In this document: in pieces, positions 1 to 8,267 of the stretch
Layout of the letters: every line of letters starts with the position of its first letter
Position numbering within the stretch: position 1 is the first letter of the stretch
Source of the DNA: Candidatus Omnitrophota bacterium
Lineage (GTDB): Bacteria; Omnitrophota; Gorgyraeia; Pluralincolimonadales; Pluralincolimonadaceae
Assembly: GCA_028715315.1 (NCBI GenBank)
Contig: JAQUSA010000001.1
Location: forward strand, 1 to 40,414
Direction: 5' to 3'
DNA length: 40,414 bases
Translations under genes and position numbers: made by a program
The notes under the pieces: model-generated
What the model was told of the DNA's origin: nothing
The model's input: the letters and a program-made list of their open reading frames with translations, nothing else
Databases searched by the model: none

Positions 1-482
1 CGCTCTATAAATATCCCGACTTTGCCGATATCGATACCGAGATAGACCATGTGATACTCGCGGCTCCCGACGTCGGCAGTGACGAGTTCAGGGGGAAGTT
101 CAAGGACGAGCTGATGGCTTTGTCGAATAAACTCACCGTCTATGTATCCTCCGACGATAACGCGCTGCTGATGAGCGGTTTCATAAACGGCGAGAAGAAA
201 CTCGGCCGGGTGAAACTGCGGGTCAAGGACCCGGAACAGCTCGAGGAGGCGAGGGCGCTGCTGTATTTGAAATCGCTCGCGCCGGAACGGCTGACGGTCA
301 TAGACGTCACGCCGATCAATAACGCGAGCTTCAAGCACGGCTATTACCTCGAGTGCCCGGGCTATTACGATGATTTTTACATGCGGATATTCGGCACCGA
401 GCCTCGGATAAACAGGCATCTCTACCTGCTCAAGACGCAGGAGGGCGCGGATTACTGGGTAATGCAGGACCCGAAGGAATAA
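1..482 (+). CDS. DUF900-type alpha/beta hydrolase, C-terminal part (left-truncated)
   Basis: The reading frame is open to the left edge (first full codon at position 3), so only the last ~160 residues are present. The segment ILAAPDVGSDEF, followed by TVYVSSDDNALLMS, matches the DUF900 (COG4782) alpha/beta hydrolase family, where the Asp of APD is the catalytic acid. A later His in FKHGYYL fits the catalytic histidine; the nucleophile Ser lies outside the window. The GTG at 51 is an internal valine and not a start. Members are predicted serine esterases or lipases of unknown substrate. The next gene has its own promoter. The family call is recognition from motifs; activity is inferred. Confidence 0.7.
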   Translation, partial: LYKYPDFADIDTEIDHVILAAPDVGSDEFRGKFKDELMALSNKLTVYVSSDDNALLMSGFINGEKKLGRVKLRVKDPEQLEEARALLYLKSLAPERLTVIDVTPINNASFKHGYYLECPGYYDDFYMRIFGTEPRINRHLYLLKTQEGADYWVMQDPKE

Positions 483-518
483 CAGGGGAATTCTTCGAAA
501 GCCACCCGCAGGATATTG

Positions 519-527
519 TGATATAAT
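519..527 (+). promoter_or_regulatory. Extended -10 promoter, leaderless start of the DUF2007 gene
   Basis: TGATATAAT is a perfect extended -10 element (TGn plus TATAAT at 522-527). No good -35 lies at the right distance. The ATG at 535 is 7 bases after the -10, so transcription should begin on or just before the start codon. No Shine-Dalgarno is present. Confidence 0.6.
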
Positions 528-534
528 TGACACT

Positions 535-768
535 ATGGACAAAGACCTAGTAGTTGTATTCAGCTCCCAAAACCGCGCCGATATCATGACCGCAAAATCC
601 CTGCTTACCAGCGCCGATATAGAATATTACGTACAGGGCGAGGATGTCCAGGACATCATCGCATGGGGCAATATCGGGGGAATAAACCCCGTGACCGGCC
701 CCGTAAAAATACTGGTCAATGCGGAAGACGCACCCGATGCTAAGGAGATCCTGAAAGGAGAAACATGA
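535..768 (+). CDS. DUF2007 putative signal-transducing protein
   Basis: This 77-residue protein opens with a beta strand (LVVVFSSQNRADIMTAKSLL), has a middle ending in NIGGINPVTGPVKILV, and closes with DAPDAKEIL. This is the DUF2007 pattern: a small single-domain alpha/beta protein often called a putative signal transducer; no reaction is known. It has no signal peptide. Its stop overlaps the start of the glycoside hydrolase gene (ATGA), so the two are probably translationally coupled. It is the first gene of the unit and is preceded by an extended -10 promoter only 7 bases from its ATG. The family is fairly sure; the function is unknown. Confidence 0.75.
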   Translation: MDKDLVVVFSSQNRADIMTAKSLLTSADIEYYVQGEDVQDIIAWGNIGGINPVTGPVKILVNAEDAPDAKEILKGET

Positions 769-3056
769 AAAAGTTCGCCGGCCTTGTCCTGTCGCTGGTA
801 GCGGCACAATTGGTGTTGACCGCGCCTTCCTATTGTAAAGACGAAGCGGTCGCGCCCGTCATCAGATCGATAACCGCCTCATCCGATTATAACAACAACC
901 GCGCCGAGAAAGCCGCCGACGGCAAGCCGCTCACGCGCTGGGAATCCGAATGGAAGGACAAGCAGTGGGTGCAGGTCGAGTTCGAGGCGCCGGTCATGCT
1001 CTACGGCATCGGGATAAAGTGGGAGACTGCCGCCGCGTTCCGTTACGCGGTAATGGGCTCGAACGACGGGAACCTGTGGGCCACGCTCGCGATGGTCGAG
1101 GACGGCAACGAGGGCGAGGAGATGAAGATCAATTTCCAGAAGCCCGCGGAATACAAATTCGTGAAGATAGACATGTTCGACAGGGCGACCGCCTGGGGGT
1201 TCTCGATATGGGAGGTGGAGTTCAAGACGGATAAGCCGTACAAGAACCTCCCGAAGAGGGCGTCGATACCCAAGGGCAAGACGTTCTTTTCGGTGATGCA
1301 GAAGGACGGGAAATACTGGCTTGCTGATCCAAGCGGCAAACCGTTCATCTCGAAGGCCGTGAATGTGGTCCTGAGCAACGACGGCGCCGTGTTGCAGAAT
1401 TCCGAATATTACGATGTCTCCAAGAATTACAAGGACAACCAGGACTGGGCGAAGAGCACGGTCAAGCGGCTGAGAAAATGGAAGTTCAACACGATCGGCT
1501 GCTGGTCCGACCCGGCGACGTTCTATTACGATATGCCGTTCACGGTGATAATGGGCATACCCTCGACGACCGACCACCGGCTTGTCGACGTGTTCGACCC
1601 GATGTTCGGCGAGAACGCTGACGCGGCCACGGCGGGCAAGTGTAAACGTTTCAGGGACGCGAAATACCTGCTCGGCTATTTCATCGATAACGAGCTGCCG
1701 TGGTACGGCGATGTCGGCTGGTCAACGGGCCACGCTCCGCTGCTCCTCGATGAATATTCGCGCCTGCCGGACAACGCGCCCGGAAGGCTGAAACTTGCCG
1801 AGTTCCTGAAGGAAAAGTATAACCTCGCGATAGATGAGTTCATGAAGATCCGCGGCGCGCAGGCGAAGGATGTGCGCGAGGCGTTTGCCGGGATCGTCGC
1901 CGATGAATATTTCTCGGTCATAACGTCGTGCATAAGGAAGTACGACCCGAACCACCTGATACTCGGCGTGCGCTTTGCCGGAAGCGCCCCGGAAGGCGTC
2001 ATCGCGGCGTGCGGAAAATACTGCGACGTCATATCGTTGAATTATTACTGCAAGAACATGAAGGTCGACAGGCAGCACATCGATAATTTTTATTTTATCG
2101 GGCAGAAGCCGGTGATGATAACCGAGTTCTCGTACCGCGCGATGGAGAACCGCAGCGGCGACAGGAACAACAAGGGCGCCGACGTGACCGTCAAGACGCA
2201 GGCGGACAGGGCCGAGGGATTCGACAAATACGTGACGCAGATGATGGAGTTCCCGTACATGGTAGGCTACCACTGGTTCCAGTACTTCGACCAGTCGCCT
2301 CAGGGGCGCAGCTTCGACGGGGAGAACAGCAATTACGGCATCGTCGACATCAAGGACAAGGAATACGAACTGCTGACCTCCGCGATGAAGAAACTGAACC
2401 CGAAGGCGGATACGATACATAAGAAGACGGCGCTCGGATATCCCGAGGCGGCCGTCAGGACGGGCGGTTACGCGAAGGTCAATAACAAGGATGTCAAGCG
2501 CGAGAGCTCGCCTTTCTGCGTTATCAGCGCCGTAAATACCGGGCGGCTGGGCGTCTGGAAAGACGGCTCCTCCTCGGCGAAGCTGGTCTTTGTCAGGGAC
2601 CAGGCGGGAGACGGCGCGGCGCGCCTTAAAGTCGCGGTCGAGACCGGAAGCGGCTGGGGCTGCGGTTTCGGAGTCCCGTGCGACGTTAAGACGAAGAACG
2701 ACGACGGTTCGTTCGACCTGCAGGGATATAAGGGCATAAGGATAAAGATGTCCGCCACCGAAGGGCTGCCGTTCTCGGTATTCCTGAACGAGTCCGGCGC
2801 CGACGAGATGGGCAAGCCGGAATATAAGGGGATCAACGGAGCCGACGGCGAGAGCTTCACGTCCGAACCGAACAGCGGCTCAGGCAATATAGAGGTGTTT
2901 GAATATCCGTTCGACCAGTTCACGGTCCGTTCCGTCTACGGCAACCAGAGCGGAAACAGGACGTTGGACCTTCAGTCCGTGCGCAACATCGACCTGTATT
3001 TTCCAGGTAACTCGGGCGACGGCGCTTGTGATATTTATGAGGTCACGCTGTATTAA
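765..3056 (+). CDS. Secreted agarase-like (clan GH-A) glycoside hydrolase with discoidin domain
   Basis: The product has 763 residues. Residues 1-25 are a signal peptide (MKKFAGLVLSLVAAQLVLTA, then SYCKD). Residues ~30-150 look like an F5/8 type C (discoidin) carbohydrate-binding domain. Residues ~165-545 form a TIM-barrel glycosidase: YFIDNELPW puts a candidate acid/base at Glu310, and VMITEFSYRA a candidate nucleophile at Glu454. This resembles GH50-type beta-agarases, but the substrate is not certain. Residues ~590-763 look like a second jelly-roll binding domain (CIA30/CBM-like). It should act in the periplasm or outside the cell on a polysaccharide. It shares ATGA with the upstream gene; the next gene starts immediately after its stop. 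Confidence 0.65.
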   Translation: MKKFAGLVLSLVAAQLVLTAPSYCKDEAVAPVIRSITASSDYNNNRAEKAADGKPLTRWESEWKDKQWVQVEFEAPVMLYGIGIKWETAAAFRYAVMGSNDGNLWATLAMVEDGNEGEEMKINFQKPAEYKFVKIDMFDRATAWGFSIWEVEFKTDKPYKNLPKRASIPKGKTFFSVMQKDGKYWLADPSGKPFISKAVNVVLSNDGAVLQNSEYYDVSKNYKDNQDWAKSTVKRLRKWKFNTIGCWSDPATFYYDMPFTVIMGIPSTTDHRLVDVFDPMFGENADAATAGKCKRFRDAKYLLGYFIDNELPWYGDVGWSTGHAPLLLDEYSRLPDNAPGRLKLAEFLKEKYNLAIDEFMKIRGAQAKDVREAFAGIVADEYFSVITSCIRKYDPNHLILGVRFAGSAPEGVIAACGKYCDVISLNYYCKNMKVDRQHIDNFYFIGQKPVMITEFSYRAMENRSGDRNNKGADVTVKTQADRAEGFDKYVTQMMEFPYMVGYHWFQYFDQSPQGRSFDGENSNYGIVDIKDKEYELLTSAMKKLNPKADTIHKKTALGYPEAAVRTGGYAKVNNKDVKRESSPFCVISAVNTGRLGVWKDGSSSAKLVFVRDQAGDGAARLKVAVETGSGWGCGFGVPCDVKTKNDDGSFDLQGYKGIRIKMSATEGLPFSVFLNESGADEMGKPEYKGINGADGESFTSEPNSGSGNIEVFEYPFDQFTVRSVYGNQSGNRTLDLQSVRNIDLYFPGNSGDGACDIYEVTLY

Positions 3057-3611
3057 ATGAGCGAAGAAGCCCGCATATCCGCCTTCAGGCGGATAAGGGA
3101 TATCCCGTACGCGATAGTCCCCGCGATGCGCGACCCCGCGGTGGGCCCGGCCATGATGCTCAGGGAGAACCGCGGTTCGTGCAACCCGAAGCATGTCCTG
3201 CTCGCGGACGAGTTCAGGAAGCTCGGCCTCGAGGTTAAATACGCGAATTACTCTTTCAGTTGGGACGACCCCGCGGTAAAATATCCTCCGGAGCTGAGGG
3301 CGCTTACGAAGAGGATACCGCCGGGCAATCACCTCGCCATAAAGGCGTTTATCGGGGGCAAATGGGTGCTTGTCGACGCGACATGGGACCTGCCGTTGAA
3401 GAAGGCCGGTTTCCCGGTGAACGAGGATTGGGACGGCGTAAGCGATACGACGAACGCCGTGACGCCGGTAAATGAGGTGCTTCACGAGACGATAGAAGAA
3501 CGGGTGAGATACGATACCGCCCTGCGTTCGGGATATACCGATGAGCAGAAGGCGGCATATGCGGAGTTCACTGAGAAGCTGAATAAGTGGTTGGAGGAAT
3601 TGCGTGCATAG
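3057..3611 (+). CDS. Transglutaminase-like cysteine protein
   Basis: This 184-residue protein carries a recognisable transglutaminase-like core. Cys42 (RGSCNPKH), His92 (PPGNHLAIKAF) and Asp107 (VLVDATWD) occur in the order and setting of the Cys-His-Asp triad. There is no signal peptide or membrane segment, so it is probably cytoplasmic. It starts directly after the stop of the glycosidase gene (zero spacing) and its end overlaps the MsrB gene by 8 bases, so it sits inside one transcription unit. Family members include amidases, peptidases and cross-linking enzymes; the substrate here cannot be told. The triad is seen; activity is inferred. Confidence 0.65.
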   Translation: MSEEARISAFRRIRDIPYAIVPAMRDPAVGPAMMLRENRGSCNPKHVLLADEFRKLGLEVKYANYSFSWDDPAVKYPPELRALTKRIPPGNHLAIKAFIGGKWVLVDATWDLPLKKAGFPVNEDWDGVSDTTNAVTPVNEVLHETIEERVRYDTALRSGYTDEQKAAYAEFTEKLNKWLEELRA

Positions 3612-4458
3612 GCTCATCCCTTTTCTATTTTTATTGGTTATTTCCGGAGGATTTATGGCAAAGTCCGAGGCCGCGGCCGTAAAGATGCCTATATATGACG
3701 CGAGGGAGGGTGTGGTAAAGGAGGTCCTGAAGGTCGAGAGGACCAACGCCGAATGGAAGAACGTGCTTACTCCCGAGCAGTACATGGTGACGCGGCAGAG
3801 GGGCACGGAGAAACCTTCCGGCACCGCCTGCGAATTGCCCAAGGATGAGGGGCTTTATGAATGCGTCTGCTGCGGGACGGACCTTTTCGGCACGGCGGCG
3901 AAATACGAATCCGGGACGGGCTGGCCGAGCTTCTATAAGCCGGCCGCGCCCATCAACATAAACCTGGAAGAGGACATTGATTTCGGGATGGAGCGCGTGG
4001 AGGTCACCTGCGCCCGCTGCGGCGCGCATTTAGGCCACGTTTTTGATGACGGGCCTATGCCGACCGGGAAGCGTTATTGCATCAACGGCGTCGCGCTTAA
4101 GTTCGTCAAGGGCCCATATAAGCCCGCGCAGCTCGCCATATTCGCGGCGGGCAATTTCCGGGAAGCGGAGGGGACTTTCCGGGCGCTCAAAGGCGTCATA
4201 TGGACAAGGGCAGGATATATCGCCCGCATGGAAGCGGTCCAGGTATTGTTCGACCCGTCGGTGATCACTTACGGCCGGCTGCTCGACGCCTTCTGGAAGA
4301 TGCCCGAACCGGCCGCCGTCTTCTACCGCAATATGGAGCAGGATAAGCTTGCCAAGGAATCCAGGGACCGCCTCGAGAAGTCGGGGAAATTAAAAGGGAA
4401 GATAGCGGTGAAGATCACGAAGGCGGGGGTCTTCTGCCCGGCCGAAGAGTACCATTAG
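3604..4458 (+). CDS. msrB: Exported methionine-(R)-sulfoxide reductase MsrB fused to a degenerate MsrA domain
   Basis: Residues ~45-168 form MsrB, which reduces methionine-R-sulfoxide in proteins. Zinc ligands are Cys87/Cys90 and Cys136/Cys139, the motif HLGHVFDDGP is present, and the catalytic Cys159 lies in RYCIN. Residues ~176-284 resemble MsrA, but the catalytic GCFW is GNFR (Asn184 replaces Cys), the stretch between GY and the EAVQVLFDP strand is shortened, and the protein stops at AEEYH, where MsrA normally continues. The MsrA half therefore looks inactive. I chose the GTG at 3604 because GGAGG lies 6 bases upstream and it gives a signal peptide (residues 1-~24). An ATG at 3655 would give a cytoplasmic form. 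Confidence 0.85.
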   Translation: MHRLIPFLFLLVISGGFMAKSEAAAVKMPIYDAREGVVKEVLKVERTNAEWKNVLTPEQYMVTRQRGTEKPSGTACELPKDEGLYECVCCGTDLFGTAAKYESGTGWPSFYKPAAPININLEEDIDFGMERVEVTCARCGAHLGHVFDDGPMPTGKRYCINGVALKFVKGPYKPAQLAIFAAGNFREAEGTFRALKGVIWTRAGYIARMEAVQVLFDPSVITYGRLLDAFWKMPEPAAVFYRNMEQDKLAKESRDRLEKSGKLKGKIAVKITKAGVFCPAEEYH

Positions 4459-4504
4459 CATTGCCTGCCTAAGTACGGCTTGCCTCCACAGCGCAAGATA
4501 TTTG

Positions 4505-4513
4505 TGGTATAAT
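4505..4513 (+). promoter_or_regulatory. Extended -10 promoter of the TrpB2 gene
   Basis: TGGTATAAT matches the extended -10 consensus. A TTGCCT at 4480-4485 is 22 bases from the -10, too far for a normal -35. The start codon at 4541 lies 27 bases downstream and has a good Shine-Dalgarno (AAAGGAG at 4527-4533), so this mRNA would have a short ordinary leader. Confidence 0.55.
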
Positions 4514-4540
4514 ATCCCCCAAAATCAAAGGAGCCCTGAA

Positions 4541-5890
4541 ATGGACAAGGAAAGAGTCATTCTGCCGTTAAACGACATCCCGAAAGCCTGGTATAACATC
4601 ATGCCCGACCTGCCGGAGCAGCTGCCGCCTTCGTTGAACCCGCAGACGGGAAAGCTCCTCGGGCCCGCGGACTTGGCGCCCATATTCCCGATGTCGTTGA
4701 TAGAGCAGGAGATGAGCAGCCAGCGCTGGATAGATATTCCCGACGAAGTCCTCGATGTATATAAGATATATAGGCCGACGCCGCTCAAGAGGGCGGTCCG
4801 CCTCGAGAAGGCGTTGAAGACGAATTGCAGGATATATTATAAGGACGAGAGCGTATCGCCGGCCGGAAGCCATAAACTGAATACCGCTATCGCGCAGGCA
4901 TATTACAATAAGAAAGAAGGCGTCAAGCGCATCTCGACCGAGACCGGGGCGGGGCAGTGGGGTTCCGCGCTTTCCTTCGCGTGCAATACCCTCGGCCTCA
5001 AGTGCACGGTCTATATGGTCAAGGCAAGTTATTACCAGAAACCGTACCGCAAATCTTTGATGCACGTCTGGGGCGCCGAAGTCTTCCCGTCGCCTACGAA
5101 CAGGACGAATTCAGGCCGCGCGGCGCTGGCGGAGGACCCGGAGACGCCGGGCAGCCTTGGCATGGCGATCTCCGAAGCGGTCGAAGACGCCGCCACGCAT
5201 GATGACACCAAATATTCCCTCGGAAGCGTTTTGAACCACGTGCTGACGCACCAGTCGGTCATCGGCCTCGAGACGAAGAAGCAGCTCGAGATTATCGGCG
5301 AAAAGCCCGATACGCTGATCGCCTGCGTCGGAGGCGGCAGCAACTTCGCGGGATTCGCTTTCCCGTTCGTGCCGGAGAAGCTGAAGGGGCAGAGCATGAG
5401 GATAATCGCTGTAGAGCCGACCGCCTGCCCGTCGCTCACGAAGGGCGAGTACCTTTACGATTATGGCGACACAGGGAAGCTTACGCCGCTCATGAAGATG
5501 TATACGCTCGGCCACAGTTTCATTCCCGCGGGCATACATGCGGGCGGGCTCAGGTATCACGGGGTCGCGCCGCAGGTATCGCTGCTGGCGAGGAAGAAGG
5601 TCATAGAGGCGAGGGCGTTCTCGCAGAACCCGGTATTCGAGGCGGCGATAATGTGGGCGAGGACCGAAGGGTTCCTGCCGGCGCCGGAGACGTCGCACGC
5701 GATACGCTGCGCGATAGACGAGGCGAAGAAGAACGACAAGAAGGTCATCGTCTTCAATTACAGCGGCCACGGCCATTTCGACCTCTCCGCATACGACGCT
5801 TACCTCGAAGGGAAGCTCGAGGATTACGAGCATCCGGAAGAGAAGATAAAAGAGGCGATAAAGAAGATACCTGAAATTGGGAACGCATAG
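4541..5890 (+). CDS. trpB: TrpB2-type tryptophan synthase beta chain (PLP enzyme)
   Basis: This 449-residue fold-type II PLP enzyme makes tryptophan from indole and serine in its family. Lys112 (SPAGSHKLNTA) is the PLP lysine, Glu134 (ETGAGQWG) matches the catalytic glutamate of TrpB, and CVGGGSNFAG is the phosphate-binding loop. The long N-terminal extension and the sequence overall point to the TrpB2 branch rather than the TrpA-partnered TrpB1. No trpA or other trp gene is nearby, so it may salvage indole alone. The ATG at 4541 has AAAGGAG 7 bases upstream and begins MDKERVIL. Its stop is 4 bases from the ATG of the GH94 gene. Confidence 0.9.
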   Translation: MDKERVILPLNDIPKAWYNIMPDLPEQLPPSLNPQTGKLLGPADLAPIFPMSLIEQEMSSQRWIDIPDEVLDVYKIYRPTPLKRAVRLEKALKTNCRIYYKDESVSPAGSHKLNTAIAQAYYNKKEGVKRISTETGAGQWGSALSFACNTLGLKCTVYMVKASYYQKPYRKSLMHVWGAEVFPSPTNRTNSGRAALAEDPETPGSLGMAISEAVEDAATHDDTKYSLGSVLNHVLTHQSVIGLETKKQLEIIGEKPDTLIACVGGGSNFAGFAFPFVPEKLKGQSMRIIAVEPTACPSLTKGEYLYDYGDTGKLTPLMKMYTLGHSFIPAGIHAGGLRYHGVAPQVSLLARKKVIEARAFSQNPVFEAAIMWARTEGFLPAPETSHAIRCAIDEAKKNDKKVIVFNYSGHGHFDLSAYDAYLEGKLEDYEHPEEKIKEAIKKIPEIGNA

Positions 5891-5894
5891 AGGT

Positions 5895-8267
5895 ATGTCC
5901 CCTAAGTGTATGGCCCCTATATATAAGTTTATAGATGATAACGGGACGTTCACGGTAAAGGACCCGCAGAGGTTCAGCCTGTATTTTCCGCTGACCGACA
6001 GGGAAGGGCGGATATTGAGTTCGATAAGCCCCAACCTCGGCGGGGATATAAAGCGCGACAACGACCGTTTCCTGACGCCGCCCGCGAGCATAGAGGACAT
6101 CCGCAACAACCTATTCTGCCGCCGGGATTTCTTCATCAAGGCCGGCGGACATGTGGTCCGGTTATCATACCCGCACGACGACGTGCTCGAAGCCGGCCTC
6201 CTCTACCACAAAGTGACCAAGAGGGCGGCGGGGCTGAAGATGGAGATACTGAGCTTCGTCCCGTTCGACATGCCCGTCGAGGTCATGCAGGTGCGCGTCA
6301 CCAATGACAGCGGCAAAGACATCGATATCACCCCGACCTCGTTTATCCCGTTATTCGGCCGCAGCGAGAAGAACATCCGCGACCACAGGCACGTCAGCTC
6401 GCTCCTGAACCGCGTCGAGCTCGACAGGCACGGCATATTCCTGAAGCCCACGATGATCTTCGACGAAAAGGGCCATATGGAGAACAGGACGCAGTATTTC
6501 GTCCTCGGCTACGAGGGCGGCGGCAAGGCGCCCGTCGGCCAGTTCCCGACGCTCGGGAACTTCTACGGCGAGGGGGACATGATATCCCCCGACGCGATAT
6601 ATAAACTCGTCGTGCCGGCTTCGAGGAAGATCCCGGATTTCGACGGCAAGGAAGCGTGCGGCGCGTTCAGGTTTACGCGCAGGAAGCTAAGGAAGGGCGC
6701 TTCGCTGGAATATTGCCTGGTCATGGGCATCGAGGAGAAGAAGAGCGCCGCGCTGAAATATTTTCGAAGGCTCAATTCCCCCGCGAAGGTGGCGAAGAGC
6801 CTTTCCGCGACTAAAAAATACTGGCGCGATTACCTGTCGACGCCCCCGCTCAAATTTAAGGACGGCGATTATAACAACTGGCTGCTCTGGGTAAAGCTCC
6901 AGCCGACCCTTCGCAAGCTGTTCGGCTGCTCGTTCCTGCCGCATTTCGATTACGGAAAGGGCGGGCGCGGCTGGCGCGATATCTGGCAGGATGCCCTTAC
7001 GCTGTTATTAACGGAGCCGAATAAGGCGAAAGATTTCATATTCCACAGTTTCAACGGCGTGCGGCTCGACGGCTCGAACGCTACGATAATCGCGAAGGAC
7101 GGCAGGTTCATCGCCGACCGCAACAGGATAAGCCGCGTTTGGATGGACCACGGGATATGGCCGTACCTAACCACGCGCCTATACGTACGGAAGACCGGCG
7201 ATGCGGGCTTCATGCTTAAGGAGGCCGAATATTTCCGCGACCACCAGCTTAAGCGCGCGAAGGAGATAGACAAGGCCTTCGCCCAGGCCGATTTCATACA
7301 GCGCGACAGTTCCGGGAAGATATATAAGGGAAGCGTGCTCGAGCACCTGCTTATCCAGAACCTCGTGCAGTTCTTCAATGTCGGCGAGCATAACGTGATA
7401 CGCCTCGAGAACGCCGACTGGAACGACGGGCTCGACATGGCGTCGGACAGGGGCGAGAGCGTGACGTTCAGCTTCATGTACGCGCATAACCTCTGGGACA
7501 TATGCTCGGTCCTCAAGAAGATGAACGAGAAGCATGAGAAGGTAAAGGTGTTAGTGGAACTCCTTCCGCTGCTCGACAGCATGAGCACGGCGGTAGATTA
7601 CGGCGATCACAGGCAGAAACAGAAGCGGCTCGATGAATATATGGAGTCGGTGAAGGAGATAAGCGGGCAGAAGGTGGAGATCGATATTGCCGACCTGATT
7701 AAAGACCTCCAAAAGAAGGCGGACCATATGTTCGCGTGGCTCAGTGAAAAGGAATGGCTCCCGTCCGCGGGTTTCTTCAACGGATATTACGATAACAGGG
7801 GCCGCCGCGTTGAAGGACGGACTAAGGGCGGGGTAAGGATGAAGCTCCAGTCGCAGGTATTCGCGATAATGAGCGGCGGGGCCACGGACGAGCAGGTCAT
7901 TAAGACGTGGGCGTCGATAAAGATGTACCTGAAGGACCGGAGGCTCGGGGGTTTCCGCCTCGGCACCGATTTCAAGTCGCTCTATATGGAGCTGGGCCGC
8001 GCGTTCGGGTTCGCCTACGGCGACAAGGAGAACGGCGCGTTCTTCAACCATATGGTCGTGATGCTCGCGAACGCCCTTTACAGGAGGGGTTTTAAAAAAG
8101 AGGGCAAAGAGGTCCTCGATTCGATATACAAGATGGCGACGAGCGACAGGGCGCAGATCTACCCGATGATACCGGAATATTTCAATAACGAGGGCCGCGG
8201 GCTTTACTTTTACCTTACGGGCTCCGCGAGCTGGTATATCTATACGCTTATCGAGGAAGTGCTGTGA
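5895..8267 (+). CDS. GH94 (former GT36) beta-glycoside phosphorylase
   Basis: This ~790-residue protein has the layout of GH94 enzymes: an N-terminal beta-sandwich and an (alpha/alpha)6 barrel. GRGWRDIWQDAL and NADWNDGLDM (about residues 508-514) are family hallmarks; the second carries the expected general-acid Asp. Such enzymes split a beta-glucoside with phosphate to give a sugar 1-phosphate. The run GSNATIIAKDGRFIADRN and RVWMDHGIWP recalls beta-1,2-oligoglucan phosphorylases rather than classical cellobiose phosphorylase, but this is a weak guess. There is no signal peptide, so it acts in the cytoplasm. Start candidates are ATG 5895 (4 bases after the upstream stop) and ATG 5910; a TTG at 5877 is less likely. 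The end overlaps the YdbH-like gene. Confidence 0.85.
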   Translation: MSPKCMAPIYKFIDDNGTFTVKDPQRFSLYFPLTDREGRILSSISPNLGGDIKRDNDRFLTPPASIEDIRNNLFCRRDFFIKAGGHVVRLSYPHDDVLEAGLLYHKVTKRAAGLKMEILSFVPFDMPVEVMQVRVTNDSGKDIDITPTSFIPLFGRSEKNIRDHRHVSSLLNRVELDRHGIFLKPTMIFDEKGHMENRTQYFVLGYEGGGKAPVGQFPTLGNFYGEGDMISPDAIYKLVVPASRKIPDFDGKEACGAFRFTRRKLRKGASLEYCLVMGIEEKKSAALKYFRRLNSPAKVAKSLSATKKYWRDYLSTPPLKFKDGDYNNWLLWVKLQPTLRKLFGCSFLPHFDYGKGGRGWRDIWQDALTLLLTEPNKAKDFIFHSFNGVRLDGSNATIIAKDGRFIADRNRISRVWMDHGIWPYLTTRLYVRKTGDAGFMLKEAEYFRDHQLKRAKEIDKAFAQADFIQRDSSGKIYKGSVLEHLLIQNLVQFFNVGEHNVIRLENADWNDGLDMASDRGESVTFSFMYAHNLWDICSVLKKMNEKHEKVKVLVELLPLLDSMSTAVDYGDHRQKQKRLDEYMESVKEISGQKVEIDIADLIKDLQKKADHMFAWLSEKEWLPSAGFFNGYYDNRGRRVEGRTKGGVRMKLQSQVFAIMSGGATDEQVIKTWASIKMYLKDRRLGGFRLGTDFKSLYMELGRAFGFAYGDKENGAFFNHMVVMLANALYRRGFKKEGKEVLDSIYKMATSDRAQIYPMIPEYFNNEGRGLYFYLTGSASWYIYTLIEEVL

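Noticed and set aside
2880..3842. 320-codon open frame on the minus strand
   Set aside because: It lies antisense across the end of the glycosidase gene and the transglutaminase-like gene, has no recognisable domain, and its composition is that of an opposite-strand shadow of GC-rich coding DNA.
4480..4485. TTGCCT as a -35 box for the trpB promoter
   Set aside because: The spacer to TATAAT is 22 bases, outside the workable range; the extended -10 alone is the better explanation.
5891..5920. GTCCCCTAAGTGTATGGCCCC segment (here shortened: GTCCCC...GGCCCC) as a further hairpin repeat copy
   Set aside because: The two halves are not complementary and it lies inside the start region of the GH94 gene; no stem like that of the other repeats can be drawn.
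5111..6139. 342-codon open frame on the minus strand
   Set aside because: It spans the 3' part of trpB and the start of the GH94 gene in antisense, is rich in Arg, Leu and Val without motifs, and has no ribosome-binding site.
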